Below are positions 11,263-22,795 of a stretch of DNA of 64,000 nucleotides, piece by piece. Source of the stretch: Denticeps clupeoides (taxonomy: Eukaryota; Chordata; Actinopteri; Clupeiformes; Denticipitidae); NCBI RefSeq assembly GCF_900700375.1, contig NC_041717.1:2728001-2792000 (forward strand), written 5' to 3'. Each line of letters starts with the position of its first letter. Within the stretch, counting starts at the first letter, position 1. The position numbers were made by a program, and so were the translations under genes. The notes beneath the pieces were generated by a model. That model was not told where the DNA came from and ran no database searches. It was given only the letters and a program-made list of their open reading frames with translations.

Positions 11263-11599
11263 AAGATTGTTTTGTTAGTTTTTTTTTTTTTTTCCAACTT
11301 TTTTTTTTATACTAACTTACACTAAAGCTTAATTCTGTACAGGTTTCTCTATAAGAGAAAAGTAAAACCTTTCTGTACAATGACTATTTTGAACAGGACA
11401 TAACTGGACAACATCATATTGGACATCAACTGGACAACATATCTACTACAGGACCCTGGCAGTCTCTTTTTAGCTGGTCGCTACTATGCCTGTTTTAAAC
11501 AGTGCCATCTAATTGTTTACAGCTGTGTCTCTGTGCCTGGCCATGCGCAGCTGTACCTAGTTATCTACTTACCGCTGCCCTGGGGCGGGTCCCTGGCTA

Positions 11600-12300
11600 C
11601 ACTCAGTTGCAGGATTATAATAATAACTGTGTGGTGTCAATCAAGTATTTTTGTGTTGCTGAAGGTATGCATCTGTCACGATCAGGTCCGAAAAGGGGTT
11701 ACTCCGGTCCGGAGTTTCATTGTTGTCCTGTGTAATGTTCCCTAATCGTTTTCACCTGTGTCAATTGTATAAAGCTGCCCTGTTCATTTCTTTTCGCCGT
11801 CAGGTCTTTAACGTTATGTTCCGTGGTCACCCATGTCAACGTCTCGGATGTCTCCCCTGTCCTGTGATTCACCATTAAACCCCTGTTTCGTGATGTCAGG
11901 TGATAGCATCCTTCATCCCTCGTCACTCTTCGTCCTCCTCTCCGTACACCCGCCATCAGCATCTAGGCTTTAATTACTGTTTTGTAGCCTATTTGCAGGA
12001 TTGTGTATTATTAACAATAGTTTTTTTTGTCAATTTAAGCTTAATATTGTGTTTGTGTAGTATTATCAATTTGAGTTCCCTGAAGTGTGAATTAGTGTGA
12101 AGGGCTTAGTGATCTTTTTTTGAAGGTGGAGTCAGATCAGTCTTCAGACTGCTTGAAATCCATACATTTTGTATTGATATCTCATGGCAAGGTATGAATT
12201 ATGACTTTGTTTCATGTCTATATGCTCAGTTGCAAGATCGTGTAGTAGTAACAGGTATCTATCAATTGGAAAATTGTGTTTTGTGAAATACTGACAAAGT
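11600..12300 (+). repeat. Degenerate repeat family, left group
   Basis: A loose unit of roughly 80-90 bases recurs. Its core is TTGCAGGAT, then a short TA-rich stretch, AACAATTGTGTGGTGTCAAT, AATATTGTGTTTTGTG and AAGGTATGAATCATGACTTTG. Versions lie near 11,605-11,670, 11,993-12,060 and 12,185-12,295, and again at 20,020-20,240. The candidate LTR at 11,672 interrupts the group. The class was not identified. Confidence 0.45.
11672..11965 (+). mobile_element. Candidate solo LTR (Ty3/gypsy-like)
   Basis: The stretch starts with TGTCACGATC and has a TATAAAG near 11,771 followed by a transcription-start-like region, an ATTAAACCCC polyA-like site near 11,874 and pyrimidine-rich 3' sequence. That is the layout of a fish gypsy LTR. 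No partner LTR or internal region is adjacent. The call rests on layout only. Confidence 0.4.
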
Positions 12301-12304
12301 GGAT

Positions 12305-12610
12305 GTGCAAAATTTCAGGTGACGAGGACAGACAAAACTAATCGATAAACTAGGTAAAGAAATCTTATTCATATTCGCACATGCGACGTCCAACCAGAAT
12401 CAAACTTGATATGACTGATGAGGGTCCTGGGTCCCTATAAAAACTTTATAAGACTGGTAAGCATCCCGATTAACTGAGGGGAAAAAATCTTATAAACTTA
12501 CAGCCAAACATTAACCATACAAAAGAACCTTGATTAAAAGGCCAGTTCTGGAAATAAAAAACATTTAATCAATATTTTTGGTTATTTAAATAAAAATATA
12601 TTTCCAGTAT
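12305..12610 (+). repeat. Dispersed local repeat, copy 1
   Basis: Shares blocks with 18,470-18,690 and 19,850-19,950. These include GGATGTGCAAA, GAGGACAGAC with ATAAACTAGG, CCAAACATTAACCATACAAAA (12,504-12,524) and the AAAGGCCAGTTCT plus ACATTTAATCAATATTTTTGG stretch. The family is unknown and I saw no coding capacity. Confidence 0.6.
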
Positions 12611-12708
12611 TTTGATACAAGAATAGGATTATTAAAGGTTAGATGTCTCACACCTAAAACACTCCTTGTTAATTAAATTATTACAGATCAGGGGTTTGAT
12701 GTGCCTGA

Positions 12709-12900
12709 TTGTTATGTCCCAGGAGTTTCTGTGTGTTCTGTGTGGCTGGCTGTGTTTTTGTGTCTTGTCTCTTTTAGGTGGACTTTGTGAAACCTACGAG
12801 CTCCACCTACCATCTGCCTATTGGTCACCACCACCTAATATAAAGAGACTTCGGATGGTGTTTGGGAGGTCCCCAGAGTCCACGGACTTCGGATTTTAAT
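12709..12900 (+). mobile_element. Candidate LTR fragment
   Basis: The stretch opens with TGTTATGTCCCAG, then a T/G-rich segment and a TATAAAG box near 12,839, like the 5' part of a fish LTR. It appears truncated, and the next segment is unrelated. Weak evidence. Confidence 0.3.
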
Positions 12901-12902
12901 GG

Positions 12903-13812
12903 TATGGTACCGCTGAGCACGTGCAAAGCCTCTTCGCACAATGTTAGTATTAACTCATTGAGATGTCTCTGTGATGGTTTAAACTGTTCTGAGATGAAAC
13001 ACATCAGGGGTGCTAGCCTCATAGTTGATCATGATGTAACCAAAGGGTTTTTCAGTTCCGTTTTTAAAATATTCCAGAAAATGTTTGGTGTTGCCAGAGT
13101 ACATTTTGTTTGGCAGTTATCTGATTGTTGTCTCTAGGGTTTTTGAAAAGTATTAGATCATTGGTGTTTAAGCTGATTGTCCTGCTGTAAAAAACAAATT
13201 CCTGAAAAAACAAATTCTGAACCAGAATTGAGGTTGCGATGGTGCACATATTGTGTAAACACTTTTTCAACCTGTTTATTACCACTCGCAACATCCATTA
13301 AATAGTCAATAATCAATAGCAAGGCTTTGGTTGTTGGTCATAAGATAAGGTGTCTGGGATCCCTTCTATAAATTTTACGCTTCAGATTTTTAACAACTCA
13401 TCATAAAGAGGTTGCCAGTAGTCGTAAATGTAGACGATGTTTTCAATCGGCGTAGAAATTATGTGGTCTGCATTGGCGATAAATGTTTTTCAAGGAAGTG
13501 TGTCTTGTACACAGTAATGCAGCATGAGGCCAGGGTGGTTTGACCAAAAGAGTCTGGCCCCATACATTCTATAAACTGAAACACCGCGGTATTTCAGACA
13601 GGCTTCTCTTAACACTACATCATTTTGGCCAAACACAAGTCAAAAACACCACCCGTAACCTCATTGTACCAATCATCAAATTCACGGCTGCATTTATTGG
13701 ACATGGTGTCATAACCATAGAATGACTTGTCTGGATACAGACTTATGTAGTGGTTATTCTCGCTTGTGTTAAATTTAACTGTTTGTTTTCTAACTGATGT
13801 TCTGTCCATTTT
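12903..13812 (-). mobile_element. Polinton/adintovirus-like fossil with packaging-ATPase segment
   Basis: Minus-strand reading frames contain blocks typical of the FtsK/HerA-type DNA packaging ATPase of Polintons and adintoviruses, such as QNLFFQ and LFKNPRD in the right order. A further reading frame of unknown role lies beside them at the right end. Only this portion of the element is present: no polymerase, integrase, capsid gene or terminal repeat was recognised nearby. It is clearly broken, with several breaks, and looks old. It is bordered by a candidate LTR fragment on the left and a LINE 3' end on the right. Confidence 0.6.
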
Positions 13813-13814
13813 TT

Positions 13815-14165
13815 GAGAGAATTTGCTACGAAAGCATTTGCTATTTCAGGCGCCGGACTTTGGAATAGTTAGATCAGCACAAACTATAGAGCATTTGAAA
13901 TCTTTGTTAAAAACTTATGTATAAACTGGCATTTAGCACAGGTTGACCTGACAGGTTTGATCTCTTTACTTATTTTATTTATTTATTTTTTTTTTAACTA
14001 TTTTTTTATAACTATCCTGTTTACTCTGAATGGTTTTTATCTTTACCCTCAACTTTAATGTTTTTGTTACTAGTTTGCTGTAATGTATTCTTCCTACATT
14101 TATATTGTGTGGTTGTGATTCATGTACACCACATTGTAAATGTTCTATATAAATAAATTTGATCT
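13815..14165 (+). mobile_element. CR1/L2-like LINE 3' end
   Basis: The start encodes AFAISGAGLWN followed by a degraded form of the ...IRTAxTIEHFKSLLKT block that closes reverse transcriptase ORFs of fish L2-type LINEs. An AT-rich 3' region follows and ends at TATAAATAAATTTGA near 14,163. Upstream parts are absent, so it is a strongly 5'-truncated copy. In-frame stops show that it is dead. Confidence 0.6.
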
Positions 14166-16010
14166 TGGGTTCTCGTGCTCTCATATTCTTTGTATAAAGG
14201 ATCAACTGAACATGGGGTCCAGTGACAGCGTTTGTGCGTAGTGTCCGAGCGTGTTTTTCTGTGGCCGGGGGGCCTTGTAAGTGCCAGTAAGTGACCACAT
14301 GGGTGACAGGTATTTTAGGGTGGGGTGGGGAGGTCCTTATGAGATTTTAAAGAGATTTTCCTGAGGTTCCCTTGGGTGGCGGAGCCGTGCTACTTTCCCC
14401 GCACTCCTTTTCAGTTCTGCCTTATGTGGTGGATCATTGCGAGGCCTGTTCTGAGTGGAACCTGTCCTGGTAAACTGTGCTGCAGCTCAGTTTCAAAGTG
14501 TTGCCAGTTTTCTTATAGCCAGTGACCAGTATGAGTGTGAAAGCGACAACACCGATTTTAAAACACCGGCTCCCCAGAATATCTCTGTTCAGTCCAAGTT
14601 TCAGAATTTGACCAAATAAGGAAGAATTAATGAAGGTTATTATTAGTTGATATTAATCAATTTTTATGTAACTAATATACCATTTAAATATTATAATTAC
14701 TCAATCATTGTGGCTGTGGCGTCTTCGTTTCAAGTACCTTTGAACACTTATACTTCCCTTTCTGTAAAATTATTATTATTTTTTTTTTAATGAAGTAAAC
14801 AACCTTGTTTACCAAATGAATAAAATATTCTACAATACAAATGTATAGTATAATAGCAGCCCTGTACCCCAGCATCCCATGAAGAATGGTTAAAAATGGT
14901 TATGAATATAATTTACCCATTTAAATATAGAATTAGTTTTAACAGTAATTTAAGTCACAGTACTGTTATATTTTAAATATAACTTGTGATTTTAACCATT
15001 TATATTTCCTAAGTAATTGTCCCAATTGTAGCCCCAGTTATACATTCACTATACATGTACTAATTAATACACATTGCATATCATCGTAACATGCAGACTA
15101 AAAGCATAAATAAAATCTACATAAAGAAAACAATTCAGAGTTTTCCAAGGTCATCAGTCCTTGAATGATCAGGTGTGCGTGTGTGGTAGGCATCACAAAC
15201 ATGCTGTACTATAGATTGCTTGAGGCTTCTAATTTCTAAAGCTTATTTCAGATGGCTGACTAAAGTAAAAATCTTTTTCTTTTTTTTTTTTTTGGCAGAC
15301 ATTAGATTTTTCACTTTCGTGTTCCATATTAATTTCTTCTGTCGCAGAGAATTAAATCCATCACTGTACTATGGAATTATTGCTAAAGAGATGAAGAGTG
15401 ACTACCTGTTCGGCACCAAGCAGTATGCAGCAAGATTTACCTCAAACGAGGTTAAATGTGGCACAATAATGCTTGGTCTTTCAGCGTTTGAAACCAGGGA
15501 TCGCTGTAACACAACAGAAATGAAAAAGACAGTCAGCTCAGTGTTAAAATGCATCTTTTAAGTCCTTTTATTTTACTACACTAATGTACATTTTGTGGCT
15601 ACGTACCCAGTGAGTGCCTTGGATCAGCTTGGAGCCAGAACTAGCGGTTTAAGCCATCTCGAAGGTGTTGCAGGTCTCAATAGTTACAAGCAGGTTCCTG
15701 TGTCATTTATGTACTCTTGTAGAAGAAGCAGACAATTTTATCTCACCAATTTTATCCTTAAAGATTATAATTACTCGAACAATCATTGTGGCTGTGGTGT
15801 CCTGCAGATCTTCGTTTCAAGTGCCTTTGAACAATGATCCTGCCCTTCCTGTAATACCTCCGCCAATGTACACTGTGTTGGCCTTTCAGTCGTCCACGTC
15901 AATTTCAAAGTTTGTGTATCGAACACCTTCACCCTGTTGTATGTCAACACCTGCATAAAAAGTATGCATATAGCAATTCTGGAATGACCTTCAAGAAAGA
16001 TCACCGTAAA
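14166..16010. other. Gene-free stretch with a local duplication
   Basis: No gene recognised. A segment around 14,691-14,765 is repeated in diverged form at 15,765-15,860, sharing TATAATTACTC, AATCATTGTGGCTGTGG and TTCGTTTCAAGT. An unrecognised ORF spans 15,220-15,561 and is probably chance or transposon-derived. The segment 14,350-14,520 is less AT-rich and might belong to a retroelement leader, but I cannot support that. Confidence 0.4.
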
Positions 16011-16013
16011 GTG

Positions 16014-16127
16014 AATGGTGCTTTGCTCAGTGGCACCTTGGCAGATCAGGATCCAAACCGGCAACCTTCTGATTACGGGGCCGCTTCCTTAACCGCTAGG
16101 CAACCGCTGACCCAATATTACTTTTTC
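16014..16127 (-). mobile_element. tRNA-derived SINE (type B), partial
   Basis: Reverse orientation. It matches the element at 44,400-44,636, with the B-box-containing segment (GGTTGCCGGTTTGGATCC on the minus strand) and the neighbouring GGTGCCACTGAGCAAAGCACC. The tail half is missing. It abuts the Ty3/gypsy fossil. Confidence 0.7.
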
Positions 16128-16139
16128 TTGATCTGCAGG

Positions 16140-18178
16140 CAAACGAGCTAGCTTAAAAGGTGGAAGGGGGAAGAACGGGAACGCGAGCGTCGACATTCCC
16201 ACATCGCCTGCTTTCGATGTCGGTCGACACATTAGAATGGTACCTCCGAGAAGGAAGTGGAGAAATATTTTAACCATTTTGCGACCATATTGAAGTGGCC
16301 TGAGGAGGTCTGGATCTTGTTGCTGCAGTGCTGACTGTTTGGAAAAGCTCAGGAAGTTTATTCCTCTCTCACTGTGCAGCAAAGTTGTGATTATGCCCTG
16401 GTCAAAACTGCAATCATGAACGCATATGAACTCATGCCTGAGGTGTACAGGCAAAAGTTCAGAAGTTTTAGAAAAACTGATCAGCTTACATTTGTGGAAT
16501 TTGCCAGAGAAAATTAAACTTTATTTGACCGATGGTGTACGTCTAGTAAAGTAACTACATTAGCTGTGGGAGTTACTGTTACTTGAGGAATTTAAGAATT
16601 GCATTCCTGAAGTAGTGGCAACCCATTTAAACGACCAGAAGGTTTCCATGTTAGCACAGGCTGCTGTGTGTGCGGACGAGTACTCTTTAACACATAAAAC
16701 GTTGTTTTCACAGTCACGGAAAAAGGACATTTTAGAGGGTCTTTTACCATTCTCTGGGTCTAATGTTTTAGTACAGGGGATTTGAGTTGGGCATCATGAA
16801 GGCACCTCTGCACTTAGTAAAAAATGCGGTGTGATTTATTTACCGGCCTGTGTAAAGTAGCGGTTCGTCCTGAGCTGCCTGTTAAAGGAGTTGATTTTAT
16901 CCATGGCAATCATTTAGTGGGTGGGAAGGTATTTCCTCTTCCGGAAGTAATAGACACTCCCACCAAGTCACCCAGTCCGGTTGAGGTGGACGCTGAGTTT
17001 GACAGTTTTTCCCGCTTGCACGGTAATGCGAACTCAGTCACGTATGCGAAGTGATGTTGATTTGGCCGACACTTTTGTGCTGTTGCATAACTTTCCCGGG
17101 CACAACAGAAAGATTCGATTCTGGTTAAGTGTCATTCTGTGGTTGTTCATAAGGAGGATCTAACAAGGAAGTCTGTGGCGTATTTCTGGGAAGAGGGAGT
17201 TTTGATGAGGAAGTGGACTTCTCCGGTCGCTGATGATTTGGTTTGGAATTCTGTTTTCAAAGTAGTGTTTCCACTTAAATTCAGGTCGCAGGTCTTAACA
17301 TTGGGGCACGATAATGTCTTTGCGGGTCACCTGGGAGTAATCGGATTCTGCGGTACTTCTTTTGGCCTGGTTTAAAAGCAGGTGTAGCAAAGCACTGTCA
17401 TTCATGCCGTGTCTGTCAGTTGGCTGGGAAGCCGAACCAGACAATGCCACATGTACCCCTTTACCCCATACCGGTTTTAACGGAACCTGTTAAGAAAATT
17501 ATTTTAGATTGTGTTGGTCCACTCCCTTGTACTAAATCAGGAAATAAATACTTGCTCACTCTGTGTAGTGCCACCTGTACCCTTGTGCTCATTAAAAACT
17601 AAAGATGTGGTGAAAGCACTGACTCAGTTCTTTTCAATATTCGGGCTTCCAAAGGTGGTGCAGATGGACCAAGGGCCTAATTTTCTTGTCACGTCTGTTT
17701 AAGCAGGTGTTATCCCACCTTGGAATTAGGCATGGTATTTCTAGTGCCTATCACTCTGTCACAGGGGGCGCTAGAGAGGTTTCACCAAACCCTGAAAACC
17801 ATGCTTCGTGCTTACTGCTTGGACACGGCTAAAGAGTGGAATGAAGGACTCCCTTTACTTTTACTCGCTGTTCGTGAGACTGTCCAAGAGTCCCTGGGAT
17901 TTAGTCCTGCAAACTTAGTGTTTGGTGACACTGTGCGTGGTCCTCTTAGACAGAACTAATGTTTTAGATTACATCAGTGCATTTCAGATGCGTTAGCCTT
18001 GTTGTCTTCAGCGGGATGAAGTCTCATTATGAAAAAAAAAAAACAGTCTTCCAATCTTTTGAGCTTTGTGACCAGATTTTAGTTTTACTGCCTATTGTGG
18101 AATCTGCTTTGCAGGCCAAGTTTGTGGGTCCATATGTGGCGGATTCAAAGTTGAGTGAGACCGATTACGTCAGCCATA
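16140..18178 (+). mobile_element. Ty3/gypsy LTR-retrotransposon fossil
   Basis: An internal region of a fish Ty3/gypsy element with parts in the usual order. It has a gag-like segment at the left (near 16,250-16,510), then short uncharacterised pieces, then an integrase with its zinc-binding lead-in, catalytic core and C-terminal segment (about 17,280-18,178). The reverse transcriptase and RNase H parts appear largely missing. No pair of LTRs could be assigned. It is broken, with many breaks (ten or more), and looks old. Confidence 0.7.
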
Positions 18179-18179
18179 G

Positions 18180-20000
18180 ACGATTCACCATGGAAGAGGA
18201 CGTTTCTGTCATTTGCTCACACAGCACCCAGTGTGCACCAAACTTCACAAGACCGATAAGGTATCCCAATCTGAAAAACATAATGCATTATGTTTCCGGA
18301 ATGTTCACAGCGTCACCACGTGGAAACAAGAAGTACCTTAAAATATGAAGAAAAACTTTTCTGAGGATTTGCAATGGAAGAGGAAGTTTGTGTCATTTGC
18401 CCACAACACCCAATCTGCACCAAACCTCCTAGGAATAATATGGGTGCAGGCCTTACAAAGTGGATGTGCAAAGTTTCCTGGAAACTTTCAGGATGAGTGG
18501 CCCAGAGGTAGACAGAGATAAAACAGTAGGTCAGGTGAAGAGGACAGAGACTTAAAAAAAAAATAGATAAACTGGGGTAAAAAAATCTTTCAGCCAAACA
18601 TTAACCATACAAAAAACCTTGATTTAAAAGGCCAGTTCTAGAGATAAAAACATTTAATCAATATTTTTGGTAATTAAAATAAAAATGCAATTCTATAATA
18701 TAGGCAGATAAACTTTAGTGTTTCTACTATTTATAATAAATTACCTTAATTAAAAGACCAGTTCTATAAAATAAACATCTTTTTAAGATGTATAATTTTT
18801 ATGGATACCTTAATTAAAAGCCATGTTTTATAAGTTCAGAAGAAACACCTTTAGATTTATTGCCTCCTATTATTAAATACACTAATACTTCTCTTGTTTT
18901 TCTTTTTAGATCAGTTAGATCAGTCTTGAGAGTGCTTGATGTCCATTTTATTATTTTATAATGCCACAAACGTTTTAACAATGTAATTTAATAAATCGAA
19001 AGAAGTACAATTTAAGCCTTGACACAAGACAACAAAGCAGTCAGGCCACGAAAAAGCACATTGTAGACTACTGTGAACAGAGCATCTGTCTGGCGCATTT
19101 CCCCCCTTCTCCCCTCTTTTTTCAGTAAATTACAGGCCCCTCCTACAAAAAGTGAAACACAAACAAGACAGAGAACACAGACAGCACACCACATGACCAC
19201 CGGACATAACACTGACATACGTAATGCATCACCTTTATCCTGCACTTGCTGCTTATTGAACTTCTGGTGAGACCTAAACTGCATTTCGTTGCCCTATACT
19301 TGTACACGTGTAATGACAATAAAGTTAAATCTAATCTATAATCAGCTAATCTAATTTTTTCCGGAATGGTTTCAGCGCCACCATGTGGAAACAAGAAGTA
19401 ACTTAACACCCAAACTTCATAGTATTGATGAGGGTGCTGGCCTGACAAAAAATGGATGTGCAAAGATTCTTGGAATAATCAAAGCGCCTTATTCTGGTAA
19501 CATTTGGATAAATTGTTCCACGTGGGCTGACATAATAGTCCTCAAAATTGATCTGGAGTTTTTAACGATTTCCAATTACATGTTGCAGAAAGCTGCCAGG
19601 TTTCTAGGTTTCGCACCTACAAAATCTAAACTCTGCAAACTAAGTATTTCAATCTGACAAACATAATGCATAATGGTTGCAGCATGTGTAAACAAAAAAT
19701 AATTTCAGATATACACCAATGTTTTGAAGATTCACCATGGAAGAGGAAGGCTGTGTTATTTGCCCACAACACCCAATCTGCACCAACCCTCTTAGGATTG
19801 ATGAGTGTGCTGGCCTGACAAAGTGCATGTGCAATGTTTCCCGGAAACTTTCTAGATGAACAGCCCACAGATGGACAGAGATAAAACATTAGTTCAGATG
19901 ACGTGGACAGACATAAAAAAATAAATCAATAAACTAGGGGGAAAATCTTATAAAAGAGCTAATTACAATTACAATGTATTTTGCTAATTACAGCAGATAA
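18180..20000 (+). repeat. Local repeat cluster (copies 2-5)
   Basis: Several related blocks lie here. TTCACCATGGAAGAGGA with ACAACACCCAATCTGCACCAA occurs at about 18,185, 18,372 and 19,733. A segment CCGGAATG, then CAGCG-CACCA-GTGGAAACAAGAAGTA, occurs at 18,297 and 19,360. GATGAGTGTGCTGGCCTGACAAA-type segments occur near 19,430 and 19,800. The CCAAACATTAACCATACAAAA block (18,594-18,614) is shared with 12,504-12,524. No coding capacity was recognised. This may be a nonautonomous element amplified in place. Confidence 0.55.
19036..19190 (+). repeat. Dispersed repeat, partner of 10,258-10,490
   Basis: A diverged and shorter copy of the repeat at 10,258-10,490, keeping the GTCAGGCCACGAAAAAGC start, the CTGTGAACAGAGCATCTGTCT segment and the CAAACAAGACAGAGAACACAG end. 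A piggyBac-like origin is possible but not shown. Confidence 0.4.
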
Positions 20001-20256
20001 ACAGCTTTAATTTTTTTTCAACAGGTTTATGTAGTATCAAAAATATTATTTTGTTTTGTGAAGGTATAAATCATGACTTTACTGTCTGTTTATAAGCAGG
20101 ATTTTGTACAAGTAATAATTGTCAATCAAGACCATTTTTATTTTTTGTGAAGGTATGAATCTAGACTTTGTAGTATTAACAATTGTGTGGTGTCAATTAA
20201 GTGTAATATTGTGTTTTGTGAAGGTTTGAGTCTAGATTTTGTTTACTCTCTATGTA

Positions 20257-20420
20257 CAGTGCATCCGGAAAGTATTCACAGGGCTTCACTTTTTCCACAT
20301 TTTGTTATGTTACAGCCTTATTCAAAAATAGATGAAATACATTTTTCCTCAAAATTCTACACACAACACCCCACAACGACAACATCAAAAAAGTTTACTT
20401 AAGTTTTAATAATTTTCTTA
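20257..20420 (+). mobile_element. Tc1/mariner-like transposon end
   Basis: Begins after a TA dinucleotide with CAGTGCATCCGGAAAGTATT, continues with TTCCACATTTTGTTATGTTA and the CTCAAAATTCTACACACAAC stretch. This is a terminal sequence I recognise from fish Tc1-like transposons. Only one end is present, and no transposase follows. Confidence 0.7.
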
Positions 20421-20593
20421 AAAGTCGCGTATTGTAATTTTTTTTCTTTGCTTTTATATAGGTCTTAGTGGTCCCCTAATGCAGCCACTTGTTTCTCTTT
20501 TCTCACTGTGTGAAAGTGTCCTCTTTTGAGGTTGTCAGTTCATGACATGGAGTGTCGTTTTGAATATATAATTTGTGAAACATATCATTTGAA

Positions 20594-22125
20594 TTATATC
20601 TTGACTATTCGGAATATGTTTAATTTACTTTGACGCCATTTGCGTTCTAATTTCTGGGCGTTCTTCTTAAGCGAGCGCGTGTGATCATTATACCAAGGAA
20701 TTAAGTTTTTATCTCTTACTATCTTCCTTTTGAGGGGAGCGACTATATCTAACGTACTACGCAGTGTTGATTCTAGACATTTGGTCGCTTGGTCAAGTTC
20801 AGCGGGGTCTGACGGTGAGTTTATCAGCGTTGATAAATCTGGTAAGGTATTAATAAACCTCTGTGCCGTACTTGATGTAATTGTCCATTTGTCTCTATAA
20901 CGAGGGGGATTGAGTTTGTTGTGTCTGAGACATATTTTAAAAGCGATGAGGAAATGATCTGAGACCATTTCAGATTGCGGAAGAGTAACTATATCTTCTA
21001 TATTTAAACCGAAGGTCAACACAAGATCGAGCGTGTGACCACCTTCGTGAGTAGGTCCTGTTATATGTTGGTTAACTCCAACTGAGTCTAATAAAGACAG
21101 GAATGCGGTTCTTAGTGAGTCTTCTAATTTATCACAGTGGATGTTAAAGTCACCGACAATTAGGGCTTTATCCACATATACAACTAAGTTGGAGACAAAA
21201 TCTGTAAATTCACTAAGAAACTCAGAATAGGGTCCAGGGGGTCTATAAATAATAATCAATGGAATGAATTTAGGATTTTTATTTTGTGAGACTACATGAG
21301 TTATATTGGTATATAGAATCTCAAAAGAGTTAAATCCTTGTCCGGGTTTATGAGTAATACCGAGGTTATCCTTATAAATTACTGTGACGCCACCTCCTCT
21401 TCCAGTTAAGCGAGGTTGGTGTACATAGCTGTATCCAGGAGGACTAGACTCGTTCAATGCTACAAATTCGTTTTGTTTTAACCAAGTTTCGGTCAGGCAC
21501 AGTACATCGAACCCCTGATCTGTAATCATTTCATTGACAATGAGCGTTTTAGGTGTGAGAGATCTAACATTTAATAATCCTATTCTTATATCGGGGGTGC
21601 TGGTGGTACGTTCAGAAGGAGTGATAGTAACGGGTAGTAAGTTGCTGAAACAGACACCCCGCCCAACCCGTGGAACAGACACAGTGTCAGCATATTTATG
21701 AGTTTTATTATTAATGTTTCTTTTAGAATCTCTTGTTTTAATAGAGCGAGGTACAGACACAGTGTCAATATTGTACACGCTGGGTGGCGGCTCTACGCAA
21801 ATGGCAGACACTCGGTTTAGCCGGTCTGTCTGCTGCCTGGTCTCGGCTCTGGCGAGTCAGTTTTGTTTTTTGGTTCTAAGACTATGAGCTAAGTTTTTAG
21901 ACAACTGAGTGGCGCCCGCCCAGTTGGGGTGGATGCCGTCTCGCCCAAATATTGGCCAGTTATTAATAAAGCCCACTTTATTTTTTGGACACCACTCCGA
22001 CAACCAGCGATTTATGTCAAGGAGCAGCTACAGGTCTCGTCGCTACGCCGAAACTGCGGTAATGGGCCAGAGCAGATTACTGTATCCAACATCGTTTTAG
22101 CCAACATCGTTTTAACTACTTAACT
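20594..22125 (-). mobile_element. CR1/L2-like LINE, 5' half (esterase tail and endonuclease)
   Basis: The minus strand reads first a piece like the esterase domain found in fish CR1/L2 elements (VGFINNWPIFGRDGIHPNW). Then comes a 405-codon ORF (20,594-21,811) with an apurinic/apyrimidinic-type endonuclease: IGLLNVRSL, LCLTETWL, GRGGGVTVIY, IIYRPPGP, IVGDFNIH and a C-terminal SDHFLIAF. The endonuclease ORF is uninterrupted. The reverse transcriptase that should follow is absent; similarity ends near 20,600 after a ...KLERKWRQSKL block. LINEs are usually cut at the 5' side, so a 3'-truncated copy points to a later deletion or insertion. Confidence 0.8.
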
Positions 22126-22199
22126 GTAGTTTCTTCATGCTAAATCTAAAAGCCATAAAGTGTTCAGAATCAAAGGCCTTTTGACACGGTAGTTTTAGG

Positions 22200-22512
22200 A
22201 TTATAAAATAACTCTGCAGTTATTTTAGTAGTCTAAAATCATGAAGACAAAACACAACAGCAAGACGTCTTTTAATGCTGAAAAACAGAACAGTAACCAA
22301 GGCACAATGGCTAAACAGAGCAACTCGATAAACATAAATCAACAGGCAAATGTAACAGAGAACCGACCCACACTGGAGACATGGCAGAGCTTATAAAGAC
22401 AGAAAATCAGGATTAACAGAGTACATGTGATTGCATCCAGGCAGATGAGACGAGGACACGGCGCCTCCTGCTGGGCCAGGCTGATAGAATCAGTGTTTTG
22501 TAGGGTTCTAAC
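22200..22512 (-). mobile_element. Candidate solo LTR
   Basis: Read on the minus strand, it starts TGTTAGAACCC near 22,512. It has a TATAAGC box near 22,395 and an ATTAAAAG site near 22,275, then T-rich 3' sequence. This is an LTR-like layout without a neighbouring internal region. Weak to moderate support. Confidence 0.35.
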
Positions 22513-22795
22513 ACTACTATCTGAAACTCTGTAAACTGGTATGGTTCTTATGATTTGTGCACTTTACATACTGACCACAGCACATGAAATATATTATTTT
22601 AGACAGAAATACTTGAAAAACAAAGAAATATGACAAAATGTTACAAAACTACTCACAGCTTCTCTCAGAGAACCTCACTGATGTATGTCAAATGAAAAAG
22701 GATCACAGAAAAGTTTTCTGGATTGACGTGACATAAAATATGAGTGATGGTAAACAATCAGTGCAGCAAGGACGACATAATATTCAAGTTCCTGG

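Noticed and set aside
15220-15561. A 113-codon ORF with a T-run-encoded phenylalanine stretch
   Set aside because: It starts in low-complexity sequence and matches no family I know. It lies in a transposon graveyard.
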